From: Epiperipatus broadwayi
Lineage: Eukaryota; Onychophora; Udeonychophora; Euonychophora; Peripatidae
Reading direction: 5' to 3'
Assembly (NCBI GenBank): GCA_028023455.1
Contig: JAQFVV010006215.1
Location: 11,267,524-11,331,523, forward strand
DNA: 64,000 nucleotides
The notes below the pieces were generated by a model. The model had not been told where the DNA came from and made no database searches. It worked only from the letters and a program-made list of their open reading frames with translations. Of the stretch, positions 29,281 to 41,379 are shown one piece after another (the first letter of the stretch is position 1; each line of letters starts with the position of its first letter). The translations under genes were made by a program, and so were the position numbers.

Positions 29281-30608
29281 ACAAATATGGGAAGCACAAT
29301 TGGCATGGGTTTCATTATAAATAAAAAGTGGAACAATAATAAGAAGATTGATAATCTATTAAATAGAGTGGCAAAATTAGTTATTCGACTTAATGGAAGA
29401 TATCAAATGCAGATAATTCAGTTTCATGCCCAAACAAGTTTTTTGTCATGATGAAAAAGTAAAGGATTTTTATATGAATGTATAAATGATTTTTAATAAG
29501 ATGAAACAATACTTTAAAATTATTGTGGGAGAGTTTAATGTTAAAATTGGTAAATGATTGGAAGTTGAAAGTACTGTGGATAAATTTGGTTATGGTAATA
29601 AAAATGAAAAAGGATACAGAGTGTGAAATTTGTAGAAAAAGAAAAACTGTATTTTATAAATTCTTTCTTTGAGAAAAATTCTAAAAAGAAATGGATATGG
29701 AAGCACCTAAATGAAGGTACAGCAGGATTAGATTATATTTTGAATAACAGAAAATATGTATTTTAAGATTGTAATGTTCTCAGCAAATTCAACACAGAAA
29801 GAGATTAATGATTAGTAAGATGTAAGATATGCAAAAAATTAGAAAGACTAAAATTATTAAAATAAACTGTATCCACAATTGATATTTTTAACTTTCAGAA
29901 ACATTCCTATGAATTTAAATTAGAATTTGCAAAACATTTTAAAATATTAACAGATTATAAAGATGGTTCAGATTTGAATGAAATTAATACAAGAATAACT
30001 CTCAAGAACTACATAAAAGATCGTTGGTGCAAAAAAAGCTGTAGTTTACCAATACATTTTCTACTGAGACAAGACAATGTATGAAAAATGAAAAAATATA
30101 AAAATAATACATTAAGAAGAATCAAATACCTAGAGTTTATAAAGTTGTATGAAAAAGTGTTAATAATAATATAAGAAAATAAAAATATGAATTAGTAAGA
30201 ATAATTATAGAAGAGAATAAAAGTCTCAAAAATGTTAAATGGCATCTTGAAATCGTATGTCTACTATAAGAAGTAAAAATGGAACTATTACTAAAATGAG
30301 AGATGATATCATAAAATATATGGAAGAGTTATATAAAGAACTATATGAAAAAAATAAGAAAAAAAGTATTCTCTACAATTAGTATATCTTCTGAATTGTC
30401 CTGCATTTTACAAAGAAGTGAGACATAAAATTAAATTTATGAAGTGGGGAAAGGCTTCAAATAATAATAGAATAATAATAATGATAGAATAATAATCAAT
30501 AAATAATATTTTTGTAAATAATATAAATATAATATAAAATAACAATTCATGTCAATTGTTAATACAGAGTATCTTTAATATAAATAAATAAAATAATAAC
30601 TAAATAAT

Positions 30609-30660
30609 ATTTCCAAGCGCTTTCAACTCTTACGAATCCTTATCAAGGCAGTGTAAAAAA
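30609..30660 (-). ncRNA. Hammerhead-like motif, left arm of family E
   Basis: On the minus strand: TTGATAA, a hairpin GATTC-GTAA-GAGTT with a GNRA-type loop, GAA, stem III palindrome AGCGCT, then T. The first core differs from CTGATGA at two positions and helix I pairs only weakly, so it is a derived or inactive hammerhead. Confidence 0.4.
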
Positions 30661-30769
30661 TTCTATTTTCTTTTCAAAGTATTGGCCAGGAACAACTAAT
30701 CAGAAAGCTGGTTAATTTCAAATTTATAGCACAAGATAATGCAATACAATGAAAAAAAAATAGAATTTT

Positions 30770-30825
30770 TTACACTGCCTTGATAAGGGCTCGTAAGAGT
30801 TGAAAGTGCTTGGAAATATAGTTAT
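30770..30825 (+). ncRNA. Hammerhead-like motif, right arm of family E
   Basis: It has the same layout as the left arm: TTGATAA, hairpin GGCTC-GTAA-GAGTT, GAA, AGTGCT, T. The two arms differ in stem II bases but both still pair. Confidence 0.4.
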
Positions 30826-31243
30826 TATTTATTTATTTATATTAAAGATACTCTGTATTAACAATTGACACTAATTGTTATTTTATATTAAAATAATAAT
30901 CAATAACTTAAAAAAAGGAGGTGAAGTAATATAAAAACTACTGGCAAAGTTCCATACTAAATGTCTAAATGATAAAGATGTACGAGATGATTGAAAGAAT
31001 GCATTAATAAAATTAATATTTTGAAAAAGTTGATAAAAATATATTAGAAGTTTACAGACCTATCAGTCTTTTATCAATTTAAAACTTTTTATCAAAATTA
31101 TTACAACTCGTCCATAGGGAAGTTTGGATTTTAACCAATAAAAAGAACAAGCTGGATTTAAAAGTAATTTTAGACAATGAATCAGAACTAAGTATTGAAA
31201 GAAATTATAAAATGGAAAAATGATGAATATGCATTGTCATTAT

Positions 31244-31493
31244 GCTTTGGATTTATAGATAATGAAAAGATATTTGATTCTATAAGCTTTTCTATAGAGA
31301 TTAAAGCATTGTATTACCAAGATATTGATCCAGGATATTGTCATATTTTGAAGAATATTTATCAAAATGCTTTGGATTTGTAGATAATGAAAAGATGTTT
31401 GATTCTATAAGCATTTCTATAGAGATTAAAGCATCGTGTTACCAAGATATCAATCCAGGATATTGTCATATTTTGAAGAATATTTATCAAAAT
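31244..31493 (+). repeat. 125-bp tandem duplication within the RTE RT domain
   Basis: GCTTTGGATTTATAGATAAT at 31244 recurs at 31369 with few changes. The period is 125 bp, which is not a multiple of three, so the duplication also shifts frame. Confidence 0.85.
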
Positions 31494-32717
31494 GCAACAT
31501 AAATGATTATATTACATAATGATTCTAAGAAAATTAACATTGAAAAGTGTGTGATAGGCTACTCAGTATCTCCTAAACTTTTTATAGCAGTTTTACAAGA
31601 GGTATTTTACAGACTAAAAGTGGAAGCTAAGAGATTAAAAGTACATTGGAGATAATTTAAGTCATCTAGATTTTGCATATAATGTGGCTGTTTCTGAAAA
31701 TAATGCTTTAGAACTTCAAGAAATATTGCAAGAGTTATCAGATAAAAATAAGAAAGTAGAATTAAAAATAAATGCTAAAAAGACTAAAAGTTCAATGGAT
31801 TTTTCCAAAAGAAGAAAGTAAAAATTAATAATGACCTTTGGTCAGATTATTAACATAAATGTAAATATAATGGATGAAATTAATCATAGAACTAAATTTG
31901 GATGGAGTGCTTTTGATAGAAATGGTAATATTAAAAAGAAATTGTGTCTATATACTTGAAGAAAGATTTTCAATAAATGTGTTTAACCAGTTCTTATTTA
32001 ATGGATCTGAGACATGGATCATTAACAGAAGTGCCATATAGAGATTTCAGACCACTCAAAGAAATATGTAGAGATGTATGTTAGAAATAACAAGAAGAAA
32101 TTGCAACCGAAATACATGGGTAAGTGAACAAAAAAGTACTATAGATGTCATTGAAAGAATTAAAAGAATAAAATGCAGCTGAGCTGTACATATTGATAGA
32201 AATGATGATAATGGTTGGACAGTTGAAATTTTAAACTGGATCCTAAGAGATTGTAAAAAGCCTAGAAAGAGAACACAATGGATGCATGGAAATAAAGAAA
32301 TTTTTTGGTATAATGTGGAGAAGAGAGACTAGAGATTAAATAAGCTGGATTAAACTCAGAAAAACCTTAATCATGCAGTGGATCAATAATGTTTAAATAT
32401 GAGATGATGATGATAAATCACTATTTTAATTATTTCAGACTTTATTTTAAATAATCATATATTTTAATTTTGTCTGTGTTTATTTTTACTTTTCCTTTGA
32501 GTTTTAAATATATGTGCCATACAGTATTTGCCAAGAGATTAATTCAACTCAATAAATATGTACAAGGGTGTTTGTCTATCTGTTTGCTTATTTTTATATT
32601 TATCTGTCTGTTTATCTATTGATAGATTTATTCCATCAGTCTGATATGCTTCCATCAGTTGTTCATCTCAGTATTATCATGAGTTCTCAGTAATAAATGA
32701 ATATAGATATCCTAACT

Positions 32718-32765
32718 CCAAAAAAAAACTGGATTGAACTCAGAGAAACCTTCATAGTGATGATG
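32718..32765 (+). repeat. Relic of an RTE 3' end
   Basis: ACTGGATTGAACTCAGAGAA plus ACCTTCATAGTGATGATGAT matches the last 50 bp of RTE copy 1 (AGCTGGATTAAACTCAGAAA and ATGATGATGAT), so a second, extremely truncated copy landed here. Confidence 0.6.
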
Positions 32766-33447
32766 ATATTACACATGGGTTTTTGTATTCTGTTTGCTTA
32801 ACATATTGTGATACTATCTTTTAATATCATTTTTAAAAAACTACAATACATTATTTATTTATAGCTTTCCTTGCATTTTACCTTTCCAATAAAATTAATT
32901 GATAATATACTTCTTTGGAATGTCTTTGACATAACTTTTATTATGTGAATGAAATCTGTCTTTTCATAAAAGTGATTCTCAACTGCAATATACATGCTTT
33001 TTCAAAAAAAATAAACAACTGTAAACTTTCATCTACTTTATATCTCCCTTACAATCACAGATTTAATTTTATTACATCGAAATTTGTTGCTTACATATTT
33101 TAAGAATATGAAGCATTATTAAATGAAATGTTTAGATTGTCAGCAAAAAATATTAGGTTGTTTTTCAAGTCTGTAAAAGCAACTGCTACTCATTCTAAGC
33201 CTCTACTCTAATAATTGTCAGTTTGTATTTTTAAGTTGGTCATTTTGAGGTATAAAATTTTTTGAGCATGTTGTTGAAATAAAAAAATGTATTTGTTCTT
33301 AAGTTCAAGATAAAACTTAATCACTGCTCAGAAAAAAAATCTTACATAATAACTTGATTAAAAATATGTAGCAGTCTTTGGTTAAATAACAATAAGAATG
33401 GAGAGTAGCATAAGCAATATAAAGATTTAAAGTCAGAAGTTTCAACT
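32766..33447. other. AT-rich non-coding DNA
   Basis: No feature is supported. The segment just upstream (32565-32690) is imperfect TCTG/TCTA-rich simple sequence. Confidence 0.5.
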
Positions 33448-34562
33448 ACTGATAAGTAATATTTACTAAGGCAATAAACCTAAAATCATGTGCACTTGAA
33501 AATGCAAAGATAGGGACCTATACAGGTCTTAACCACAAGCTTATGCCTTGGAAGAAAAGAGGGGAACCTTTCTTTACTTCAACCTACTTTCTATATAAAT
33601 AAGTGAAGCTGAAGCAGTTAGATCTGAGAGTGCAAAGCTATTCAATACTTCACTGATTAAGTCCACAATTCCTATTACACATTATTACTCGCAAAATATT
33701 TTGATTTACAATGAGTCAATAGAAAGATCTTATAGTTAGAAATTTATTATGATAATTTAAAGTTGTAATTATAAATTTATTTAATGCACATTGATTATGT
33801 AAGTAATATTTACTAAAGCAATAAACCTCAAATCATGTGCACTTGAAAATGCGAAGATAGGGATCTCTACAGGTCTTAACCACAAGCTTACGCCTTGGAA
33901 GAAAAGAGGGGAACCCTTCTTTACTTCAACCTACTTTCTATATAAATAGGTGAAGCTGAAGTACTTAGATTTGAAAGTGCAAAGCTATTCAATACTTCAC
34001 TGATTAAATTCACAATTCCTATTACACATTATTACTCACAAAATCTTTCGATTTATGAGTCAATGGAAAGATCTTATAGTAAGCTTGTAGTTAAGACCTG
34101 TAGAGGTCCCTATCTTCACATTTTCAAGTGCACATGATTTGAGGTTTATTGCCTTAGTAAATATTACTTATGTAATCAATGTGCGTTAAATAAATTTACA
34201 ATTGCAACTTTAAATTATCGTAATAAATTTCTAACTATAAGATCTTTCCATTGACTCATTGTAAATCAAAAGATTTCATGAGTAATAATGTGTAATAGGA
34301 ATTGTGGACTTAATCAGTGAAGTATTGAATAGCTTCGCACTCTCATATCTAACCACTTCAGCTTCACTTATTTATATAGAAAGTAGGTTGAAGTAAAGAA
34401 GGGTTCCCCTCTTTTCTTCCAAGGCACAAGCTTGTGGTTAAGACCTGTAGAGGTCCCTATCTTCGCATTTTCAAGCACACATAATTTGAGGTTTATTGCC
34501 TTAGTAAATATTACTTATGTAATCAATGTGCATTAAATAAATTTATAATAACAACTGATAAG
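33448..34562. mobile_element. Family C repeat: tandem 347-bp units plus an inverted unit
   Basis: Two direct units (33454 and 33801, period 347 bp) are followed from about 34083 by an inverted copy of more than one unit. ACTGATAAG flanks both ends (33448-33456 and 34554-34562), a possible 9-bp target duplication. Each unit has TTTCTATATAAATA (TATA-like), then AGATCTGAGAGTGC, then CACTGATTAAGTCCACAA. Family A has the same order: TATA, CTCTCAGATC, CACTGATGAAGGCCACAA. The second hammerhead core (GAAA) is missing at the expected place, so no ribozyme is called. No protein is encoded. Confidence 0.7.
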
Positions 34563-35151
34563 AAAACCTGAGTAGTGGATGTCTTACAACTAAAAATGAA
34601 ATATAAACATTTTCTGATTGTAATCACACTATAAGAACTATATTTTTGACATATTGGAAATAATATATAAATCTGAAAGATGGTATTGTAACTTTATTAA
34701 TGCACTGAATGAAAGCTCTTATATATCATAATTTTGAGAAGATTCAGGGGCTATTTAATCATATATTGAATTATGATGATGCAGAAATTTAGATGGTTAT
34801 ATTTAATGACATAAAAATTTAGATGACTATATTTAATGAAATATTCATCCTATTCAACTCCCTTACATTCATTCAGCGCAAACAGCATGATATGGTAAAA
34901 TAATAAATATAATATTAAAAATATAAAGACTAAGTTCTAGTAGAATTCCTGGAGAAATTTTGAAAATAGATTGATATTAGTTTTAAAGATATTGCATCTT
35001 TTTAAAATACATTCTATGAAGTAATTTACCTGATGTATTTTTGAAATATAAAAATAAATGTAATAAAAAAAATTACAATAATTATCCTAAGAAGGTTATT
35101 AACTTCCCACATATGTGCTGTATTATAATATTTAATTAGCAATTCTAAATA
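34563..35151. other. AT-rich non-coding DNA
   Basis: A short imperfect duplication (TTAGATGGTTATATTTAATGA and a near copy at about 34788-34840) is the only structure seen. Confidence 0.45.
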
Positions 35152-35426
35152 CAAGTAAACTCTTGATCCAAATCACAAGATAAAAGCTTTGAAAAGATAA
35201 GAATGGCCATTTTATCTTCATACTTAAATGCAATTATAGAAGATCTTAAGCATCTTGAAATGAAAGCATGAATATAAGTAAAGTGAATAATTTAATATGT
35301 TCATGCTTTCATTCCAAGATGCTCAAGATTGGCCTATATAATTGCATTTAGGTTCTAAGATAAGATGGTCTTTTTTATCTTTTCAAAGTCTTTATCTAGT
35401 AATTTGGAATGAGAGTTTACTCATAT
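35152..35426. repeat. Fold-back element related to the PLE1 3' end
   Basis: The outer arms start AGTAAACTCTTGATCCAAAT and end ATTTGGAATGAGAGTTTACT. A nested palindrome, AGCATCTTGAAATGAAAGCA against TGCTTTCATTCCAAGATGCT, fills the centre. ATTGGCCTATATAAT...GATAAGATGG...TTATCTTT matches the terminal part of PLE1 at about 18972-19030. It is probably a non-autonomous derivative of that element's end, and no coding remains. Confidence 0.65.
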
Positions 35427-36837
35427 TTAACATTGCTATTTCAATATTATAATGTGGTACATGTTTCTCCTTAGAATTGTAGCCTCACACTGCATTAATA
35501 AAATTTCTTGATTATTTATCATAATTATGATAAAATATTATTGTTATTCACAGATGCAAATGTGTTTTTAAAATTTCATCATATAATTATTTTTAACCAT
35601 AAATAAAAGATCTCTAGTGATTGAAAGATTTTAAAGAATTAAAAGGCAATTCTATGATTTTGTTATCAGGCAAATGCAAAAAAAGTATCATAAGAAAATG
35701 TGTGACTGATATATTGATTTAATCAAGATTTGCACTCATGTTTCTGGGATAGTTTGGGGCAATGCTAAAATAGTTGACTGTCCATGTAAGTTTATTCATA
35801 TTATTTAGCTACTCAGTAATGCTACAAAATCTGAGAAACTTTTTCAAATGTTTTAGGAAAAATGTAAAGCATTTAAAATGACAACAGATATTAAATAGTG
35901 TTATGTAAAACAACTTGATATTTTGACAATTTTAAAGTTGTATTGATAGTTTCATAAAGCGAACATCAAGGTAAAATTTAGATTAGATAAAATATTTAAT
36001 TTTAACCTATTAAATTAAAAAAATAAACATCTTGGCTTTTAGATTTGAAGTGGACCAATGAATGAGCTGCTCTTGCAAATTCAAAAAATTAATTATAAAA
36101 TGTTCTTAATATTTTTGAATGTAATCTATTAAAAGATTAATTTATAAATTAATGTCAAAAAAAATCTAAGTGCTTTATCCATTGATTATAAAAAAAATTC
36201 AACAATTTTTAACCTTGATGTTTATTAGTGTTTTAGGTAGAAAGATAAATAGTCTGCTCGATATTGCAAGATATATGGAGTTGAAAAATAAAATATTTTA
36301 TTATAGTAATGTATCTATTTCAACTAAATAAGTGCATACATTCCAATTACATTAATTTAACAGATATAATTCATAGAATACCCTGTTCAACTATTTATCT
36401 ATTAATCTTTTCATATTTATGTATCTATTATCTGACTATCTAGGTGTCTATATGGCTATCAATCTATTTGTCAATCAGCATCTAAAATTAAAAAAATAAA
36501 TCTTAATAAGCTTTACATAATATAAGAAATGCACTATTATAAAGAATCTATAGCTATTAATGGGATCTTAGAAGACAATTTTAATGAAGCAGACATGAAT
36601 TGAATAAATATTTACTTATTAAAGTTCTATTTAAATGTAGTGCCAATGATGATTTTTTTATGGAATATATTTTACATTGTATTTATATGATTTACAGCTT
36701 ATAAATAAATAAGGCTTTGAACAGCAATATATATATATATATATATATCATCCAGTGGATGACTTGTGTGATCAAGTCGCAACGTCGGTATATCAATATT
36801 TAAATTTTTTAACACGGATGAACCTGCAAAATATGCC

Positions 36838-36840
<3 letters not shown>

Positions 36841-36922
<82 letters not shown>
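36841..36922. repeat. (TA)n microsatellite
   Basis: About 82 bp of TA dinucleotide, followed by a second short TA run. Confidence 0.95.
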
Positions 36923-36926
<4 letters not shown>

Positions 36927-37639
36927 ATATATATATATATGGGGTTGATCATTTGACCATTATGAAGAGATATAGTTGTTGAATTCTGTTTCTTTTAACA
37001 CATTCTAAATTCTCAAAGTCTCCATTTCCAGATTATTTTGCTAATGTTATACTTTCTGCTAATATAAGATTCTACAATTCCAGTGAATACAAATTATGGT
37101 TAGATAAATATTAGTAATGAATGAGATTGCTTTACTTATTAAAATTATTCAAATAGCCAGCCAGAAATTAAAATCTGAGAGCCATTCTTTTATCCAACCA
37201 TCTATTTATTCTATTCATTTATCTTCCCATTTATTTATCTATCTATTAATTTATTATGTCATCCATTATATTTATCTGTACTGCCATCCATCCATCCATC
37301 TATAAATAATATAAATATGTCTTTCTGACTTTATTTATATCTATTATCTGTTTGTTTATACAACTATGTATCTGTCCATTTGTCATCTATTTATATGTTT
37401 ATCAATTTAATACACATAGTGAATGTACATAAGTGTAAGGGAATATATTTGTTTAAGTAAGGCAAAAGACAAATTATTGGCTCAGTCACTGCAGAAATAT
37501 GATAGATTTTCAAGCCTTGATGAAGGTCACATCTTATTATAATCATAGTTTTTATTTTAGCTTATATATGATATTGGATTGCAAGCTTAACTCTGAGTAT
37601 ATAAATTTGGCAACTTGTATGATCATTTCTGATCTAGCA

Positions 37640-37765
37640 TAAGGTACTGGATAATTATCTGGGGTAATTCCGGAGCCAATTAACTGGTTATACAATCAGC
37701 TTGTGTTTCATATGTGGCAAATGAATGTTCTAATCACTATATTACAAGTGTGACTATGGTGACCA
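37640..37765 (-). mobile_element. Possible degraded tRNA-derived SINE
   Basis: On the minus strand TAATATAGTGATTAGAACAT resembles a tRNA D-arm/A-box start. It is followed by CATTTGCCACATATG and a weak B-box-like AAGCTGATTGTAT. There is no clear tail or duplication, so the call is tentative. Confidence 0.3.
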
Positions 37766-39065
37766 TTAGCTTGCTTTACTACTTTTTTATATATGCTCAG
37801 ATGTGAGTGCATGTATATATATATATTATTTTTTGTCATATGTTATTAAAATTGTGATATGAACTGTAGTCTGAAAAATGAAAATTATACGCATATATAT
37901 ATTGTTTTTGATTTAAAACACTTTAAAATTTAAAAACTTTATTTTTATTTAAAATTCAGAATATTTCGCAAAGGTGTGTTTTACTTAAAGTTTAATAAAT
38001 AAAGTGGCTTGCAGACAGCGAAGAAAGTGGTTGGTTATTAAATTTCCAGTGAGGTCTTTTTTTTTATCTTCATATGACACCTAATGCTTAGCTTGCTAAT
38101 AGCTGAAGTTTATACAAACTTTTTTTTTGAAAAGTAAATTAACTTTGATTTTACTTTTTTTTTTAAAAAAAAAAACGACTTTATCTAAAGTTTTACGGTT
38201 ATTATATAAATTCAAAATAAATTAATAATCTTTTAAGATATAATAATATATTATCGAATAGATAATTGTGAAATAATTTAGAATAAGTATTTTATATGTT
38301 AAACTGGTTTGTTGGAATAACTTGACTATTCTATTAAAAATCGAATGACATGGAAATTTCAAATTTAGAATTAAACTGAAAATCCTTTCATTATTATTAC
38401 AAATAATATAAGAATTCAAAATTACCCCATAAAAACATTATTCCACGTATACAGTATAAATTATTTATTGAAAAATACAGTACATATTGCTATGTTGTTT
38501 CTGAAAATCTTATTTATTTATATAATCAATGCCGATAAAACTGAATGGAATTAATTAATAAAGGCTTACCATTTTGAATGTATATATAGAAAATGAATGT
38601 CACATTATTATAATGCAAATAATATATTACTATTGTTTGCATTAAAATGTAACACAATTATAAAGCTCTATTTTAAAATATAATATATTTATAGTACGTA
38701 CTTGTATAAAAATAAAAAATGATTTCAGAAATACATTACAAATAGCTATATAAACTTAGTACAGCATTCAAAAACTTTTTCTCCATTCTCATATAAATTT
38801 CAGTATGATGCAAATAAGAGCATTGGTTAGAATGTTTTAGCTATTTGTTTACATATATCTACCAATAATGAGGCTTTTCAATTATTTTTTTTATTAAGGA
38901 AAAAAAAATGCAGGTGACTGATCACCCGCTACATGATGTAAATACATTTGTTTAAAAGAAATCTTGAGATCATATTACAGTCAATAACTCTAGTCTTCTC
39001 CATTGATTCATAAGAGTCTTTGAACTGCCAAGTCCTTTAAGTCATAGATCCTTAAAACTTTATCT

Positions 39066-40163
39066 ATGTTGCCATGACTTTGTATAAACCCCATCTATGG
39101 AATTTATACTTTAATCTGTTTCTGAATTTCTATTGCTTTCCTGTTCTGAATTTTCTTAAAAAATTTTCCTCGTGTGAGCTTATTTCTTCATCATCTGTGA
39201 TTTCTTCTGTTTCATCAGTACACACAAGACTAGTACTAATTTGTTGCTGCATTTTCTTTGGATAGCCATCTACTTTGTCACTTCCGGAACTGTCACTATG
39301 AGCTTCATTGCTCCATTGCTCTTCTAATTATCAAGTTCTTCCACTAGATTATCAGACTTTTCTGAGATACCCTGCACTACTTCACCTTGCCTGTTTCCAG
39401 ACCTGTCACTACAAGCCTCATCATTCCATTGCTCTTCTATGTTATTGATTTTTTCCTCTGGATTATCTGCCTCTTCTGAAATTATCTGCCCTACTTCACT
39501 CTTGCTACATACATGCCCCTTCCAAAAAGACATGCCCCTTTAGATTCAACAATACATTTGAAGATCATGGGATGAGCTAAAATATCATGTTCCATTACCT
39601 CTGGGTCATTGACTATCTGACCTTCTGATTCAGTTTCCATCTCATCCCCTGACTCCTTTCGAGCAAATTTCTTCTGTCTCCTTTTCCATTTTCTCTTTCT
39701 CCTTGAGAGATCCTCAGTTTTCTTTTCTTGCTCACCAGACAGCTCAATCTTTGAGCCCACAACACTATGCTCATCGGTTTGCAAGCCAGAGCCATTCTTA
39801 TTTTTCCTCTTGAAACTTGCACCTTGTGTCATTTTACCCAATTGAGTTGAACCATTCTCACTTAGTTCTGTATCAGTGAACATGTTAGCTTCTTTTAATT
39901 GACCTATTTCTTCTAATGTGCCTTCAGATTCTTCAGATTGTATTGATTCGGAGTTGGTCACTTCTGTCTGTGCTGATTGTTTCTTTATCTCTTTGGCTGT
40001 ATCTCTAGCTTGACCTGCATTTGTCCCATCTTCAAATCTACTGTGCAAGGTTTTTTGATTTTCCTTATAATGTAGCTTATTTGTTTTCACTTTATCTTTT
40101 AAATGAGATTCTTGTAATTCCAGTTCTAATTGTTGTTTATAATTATCAAATAGTTTCTAAATT
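39066..40163 (-). pseudogene. Exon-like coding relic, unrecognised charged protein
   Basis: On the minus strand an open stretch begins after AAATTTTAAAATTTAG (possible splice acceptor, about 40163) with KLFDNYKQQLELELQ, a coiled-coil-like start. It runs about 220 codons through acidic Ser/Glu-rich sequence. A very basic cluster, SRRKRKWKRRQKKFARK (codons from about 39706 to 39656), could be a nuclear localisation signal. Two frame breaks follow: a 19-bp near-duplication at GGGGCATGT (about 39512-39540) and another near 39328. Beyond them similar acidic sequence continues (EEQWNDEACSDRSGN and EEQWSNEAHSDSSGS, an internal repeat) to a stop at about 39130. Local GC is higher than the surroundings. 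It is not a recognised family. It could be the decayed last exon of a host gene or a retrocopy. Confidence 0.5.
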
Positions 40164-40227
40164 TTAAAAATGTTAACTATTTTGTAATTGATTTTCGAAA
40201 TTACCATAAATTGTGATTTCTCTTTCT

Positions 40228-40283
40228 CCCTCCTCCTTCCCTCCCACCCTCCCTCCCTCCCTCCTCCCCTCTCTCTCTCTCTT
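40228..40283. repeat. Pyrimidine-rich simple repeat (CCCT/CT)
   Basis: TCCCTCC repeats run into a CT tract. It lies in the presumed intron or upstream region of the exon-like relic. Confidence 0.85.
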
Positions 40284-41379
40284 TTGCTGATTTTTGTTTT
40301 TGATAATTAGAAGCAGCATTTTAAAACATTTATTTTTATTATATTATTTTTAAAAAATCTTCAATTCAAAACAAATTTTATTGCATATTATAGAAATAAA
40401 TTGTTATTATCTTATCTAAACATTGATTTGAAAATATTACTAAATTTTAATAACCAGTACAACTATTTTATTGTATATTAGCTGAATATTTATCTACATA
40501 TATGATAAATCAGTATTAACAGTAGCCACTCATAGACGAATATAATATTTTAACTTCAAAAGAAAAGAAAATAAAAACAAAAACACACACCCATGAATCA
40601 CAATTATGTTCAAATGTTATCACATTGTGATCCTTTAGTTCTATTTATTTTATTATCTTGAGATGCTGTTTTTTTTTTAAAAAAATTCTGCAGTGAATTT
40701 TTGATTTTGTAAAAATTCTAAATCCTACCTAACTGTCAGTTTAAATTCTATTTCACCTTCAATCATATCCCAATAAAAGCATAAATGATGTTCATTTAAA
40801 ATAATCTTTATAACATAAACAGGGTTTATCTCCAAAATCATTCTCAAGTTCATTATAAAATACTTTGTAGAATATCTATTACTAATTCACAGTGTGTATT
40901 CAATTCAATGTAGATATATACCTACAATCCAAGATTTCATATTAGTACATCTAGAAAGTTACTAATTGTTTTATAATTTCATCATAATATTTTTTAAACT
41001 TTTATAGAACATCTTTGAATGAAAAATTTTCAGTGCCTTTATGTTAATTTCCATGTATTGAATTAGAAAAAGTAACAAACAGTTCTATATGTAACTGGTT
41101 TAATCAGAATAAGTATACTACTACTGATAAAAATTTCTGCCTATTAAAATATTTATATTCAATTTACATTATTAAGCTGATAATCATTCAAATTATGCAT
41201 TTGTTAAAGTTTATTTTTTAAATTGTGATGATAAACTAGCTTAGTAGTTTAAACATTAATTATTAAATCAAAGTCATTACAGATTACATCTTAATATATT
41301 AAGAAATGTGAATAAATGACATAAGATTATATAATAATTAATATTTATTCAATTTATTATTTAAAGATGATCATATAAT
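40284..41379. other. AT-rich non-coding DNA
   Basis: No supported feature. Confidence 0.5.

Larger units (their letters stand above)
30488..30906. mobile_element. Family E fold-back insertion inside the RTE, 15-bp target duplication
   Basis: AATAATAATCAATAA flanks both sides (30488-30502 and 30892-30906). The 389-bp insert is a long inverted repeat: arms run from TAACAATT...CAGAGTATCTTTAATAT inward to TTTTTTACACTGCCTTGATAAGG on each side of a 100-bp loop. Each arm has a hammerhead-like motif pointing outward. It interrupts the RTE reading between its endonuclease/linker and RT blocks, so it inserted later. No protein is encoded. Confidence 0.75.
29281..32418 (+). mobile_element. RTE-type LINE copy 1, degenerate
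   Basis: A 5'-truncated non-LTR retrotransposon. The endonuclease part reads GFIINKKWNNN (about 29308), LVIRLNGRYQMQIIQ (about 29376) and GLDYILNNRKYVF (about 29729). The RT follows: VYRPISLLS (about 31047), FGFIDNEKIFDS (about 31246) as the motif-A region, IDPGYCHILKNIYQN, and a motif-C region around LDFAYNVAVSE (about 31669; DD lost). The 3' end carries AGATGATGATGATAAA, a simple tail typical of RTE elements. Stops and frameshifts are frequent. A related copy lies on the minus strand at 51.2-54.05 kb. These EN/RT LINEs are often labelled craniofacial development protein 2-like in databases. Confidence 0.75.
35427..39059. other. AT-rich non-coding DNA with simple repeats
   Basis: It contains TA tracts (about 36725-36748, 36841-36922), TATC/CATC-rich imperfect repeats (about 36385-36475 and 37190-37400), and a possible SINE (see 37640). 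No gene is supported. Confidence 0.5.

Noticed and set aside
33640-33670. Hammerhead in family C (CACTGATTAAGTCCACAA)
   Set aside because: The first core-like block is present but GAAA, stem III and helix I could not be placed in any of the three copies.
37500-37540. Hammerhead-like CCTTGATGAAGGTCACA
   Set aside because: There is resemblance to the first half only; no GAAA, stem III or helix I follows.
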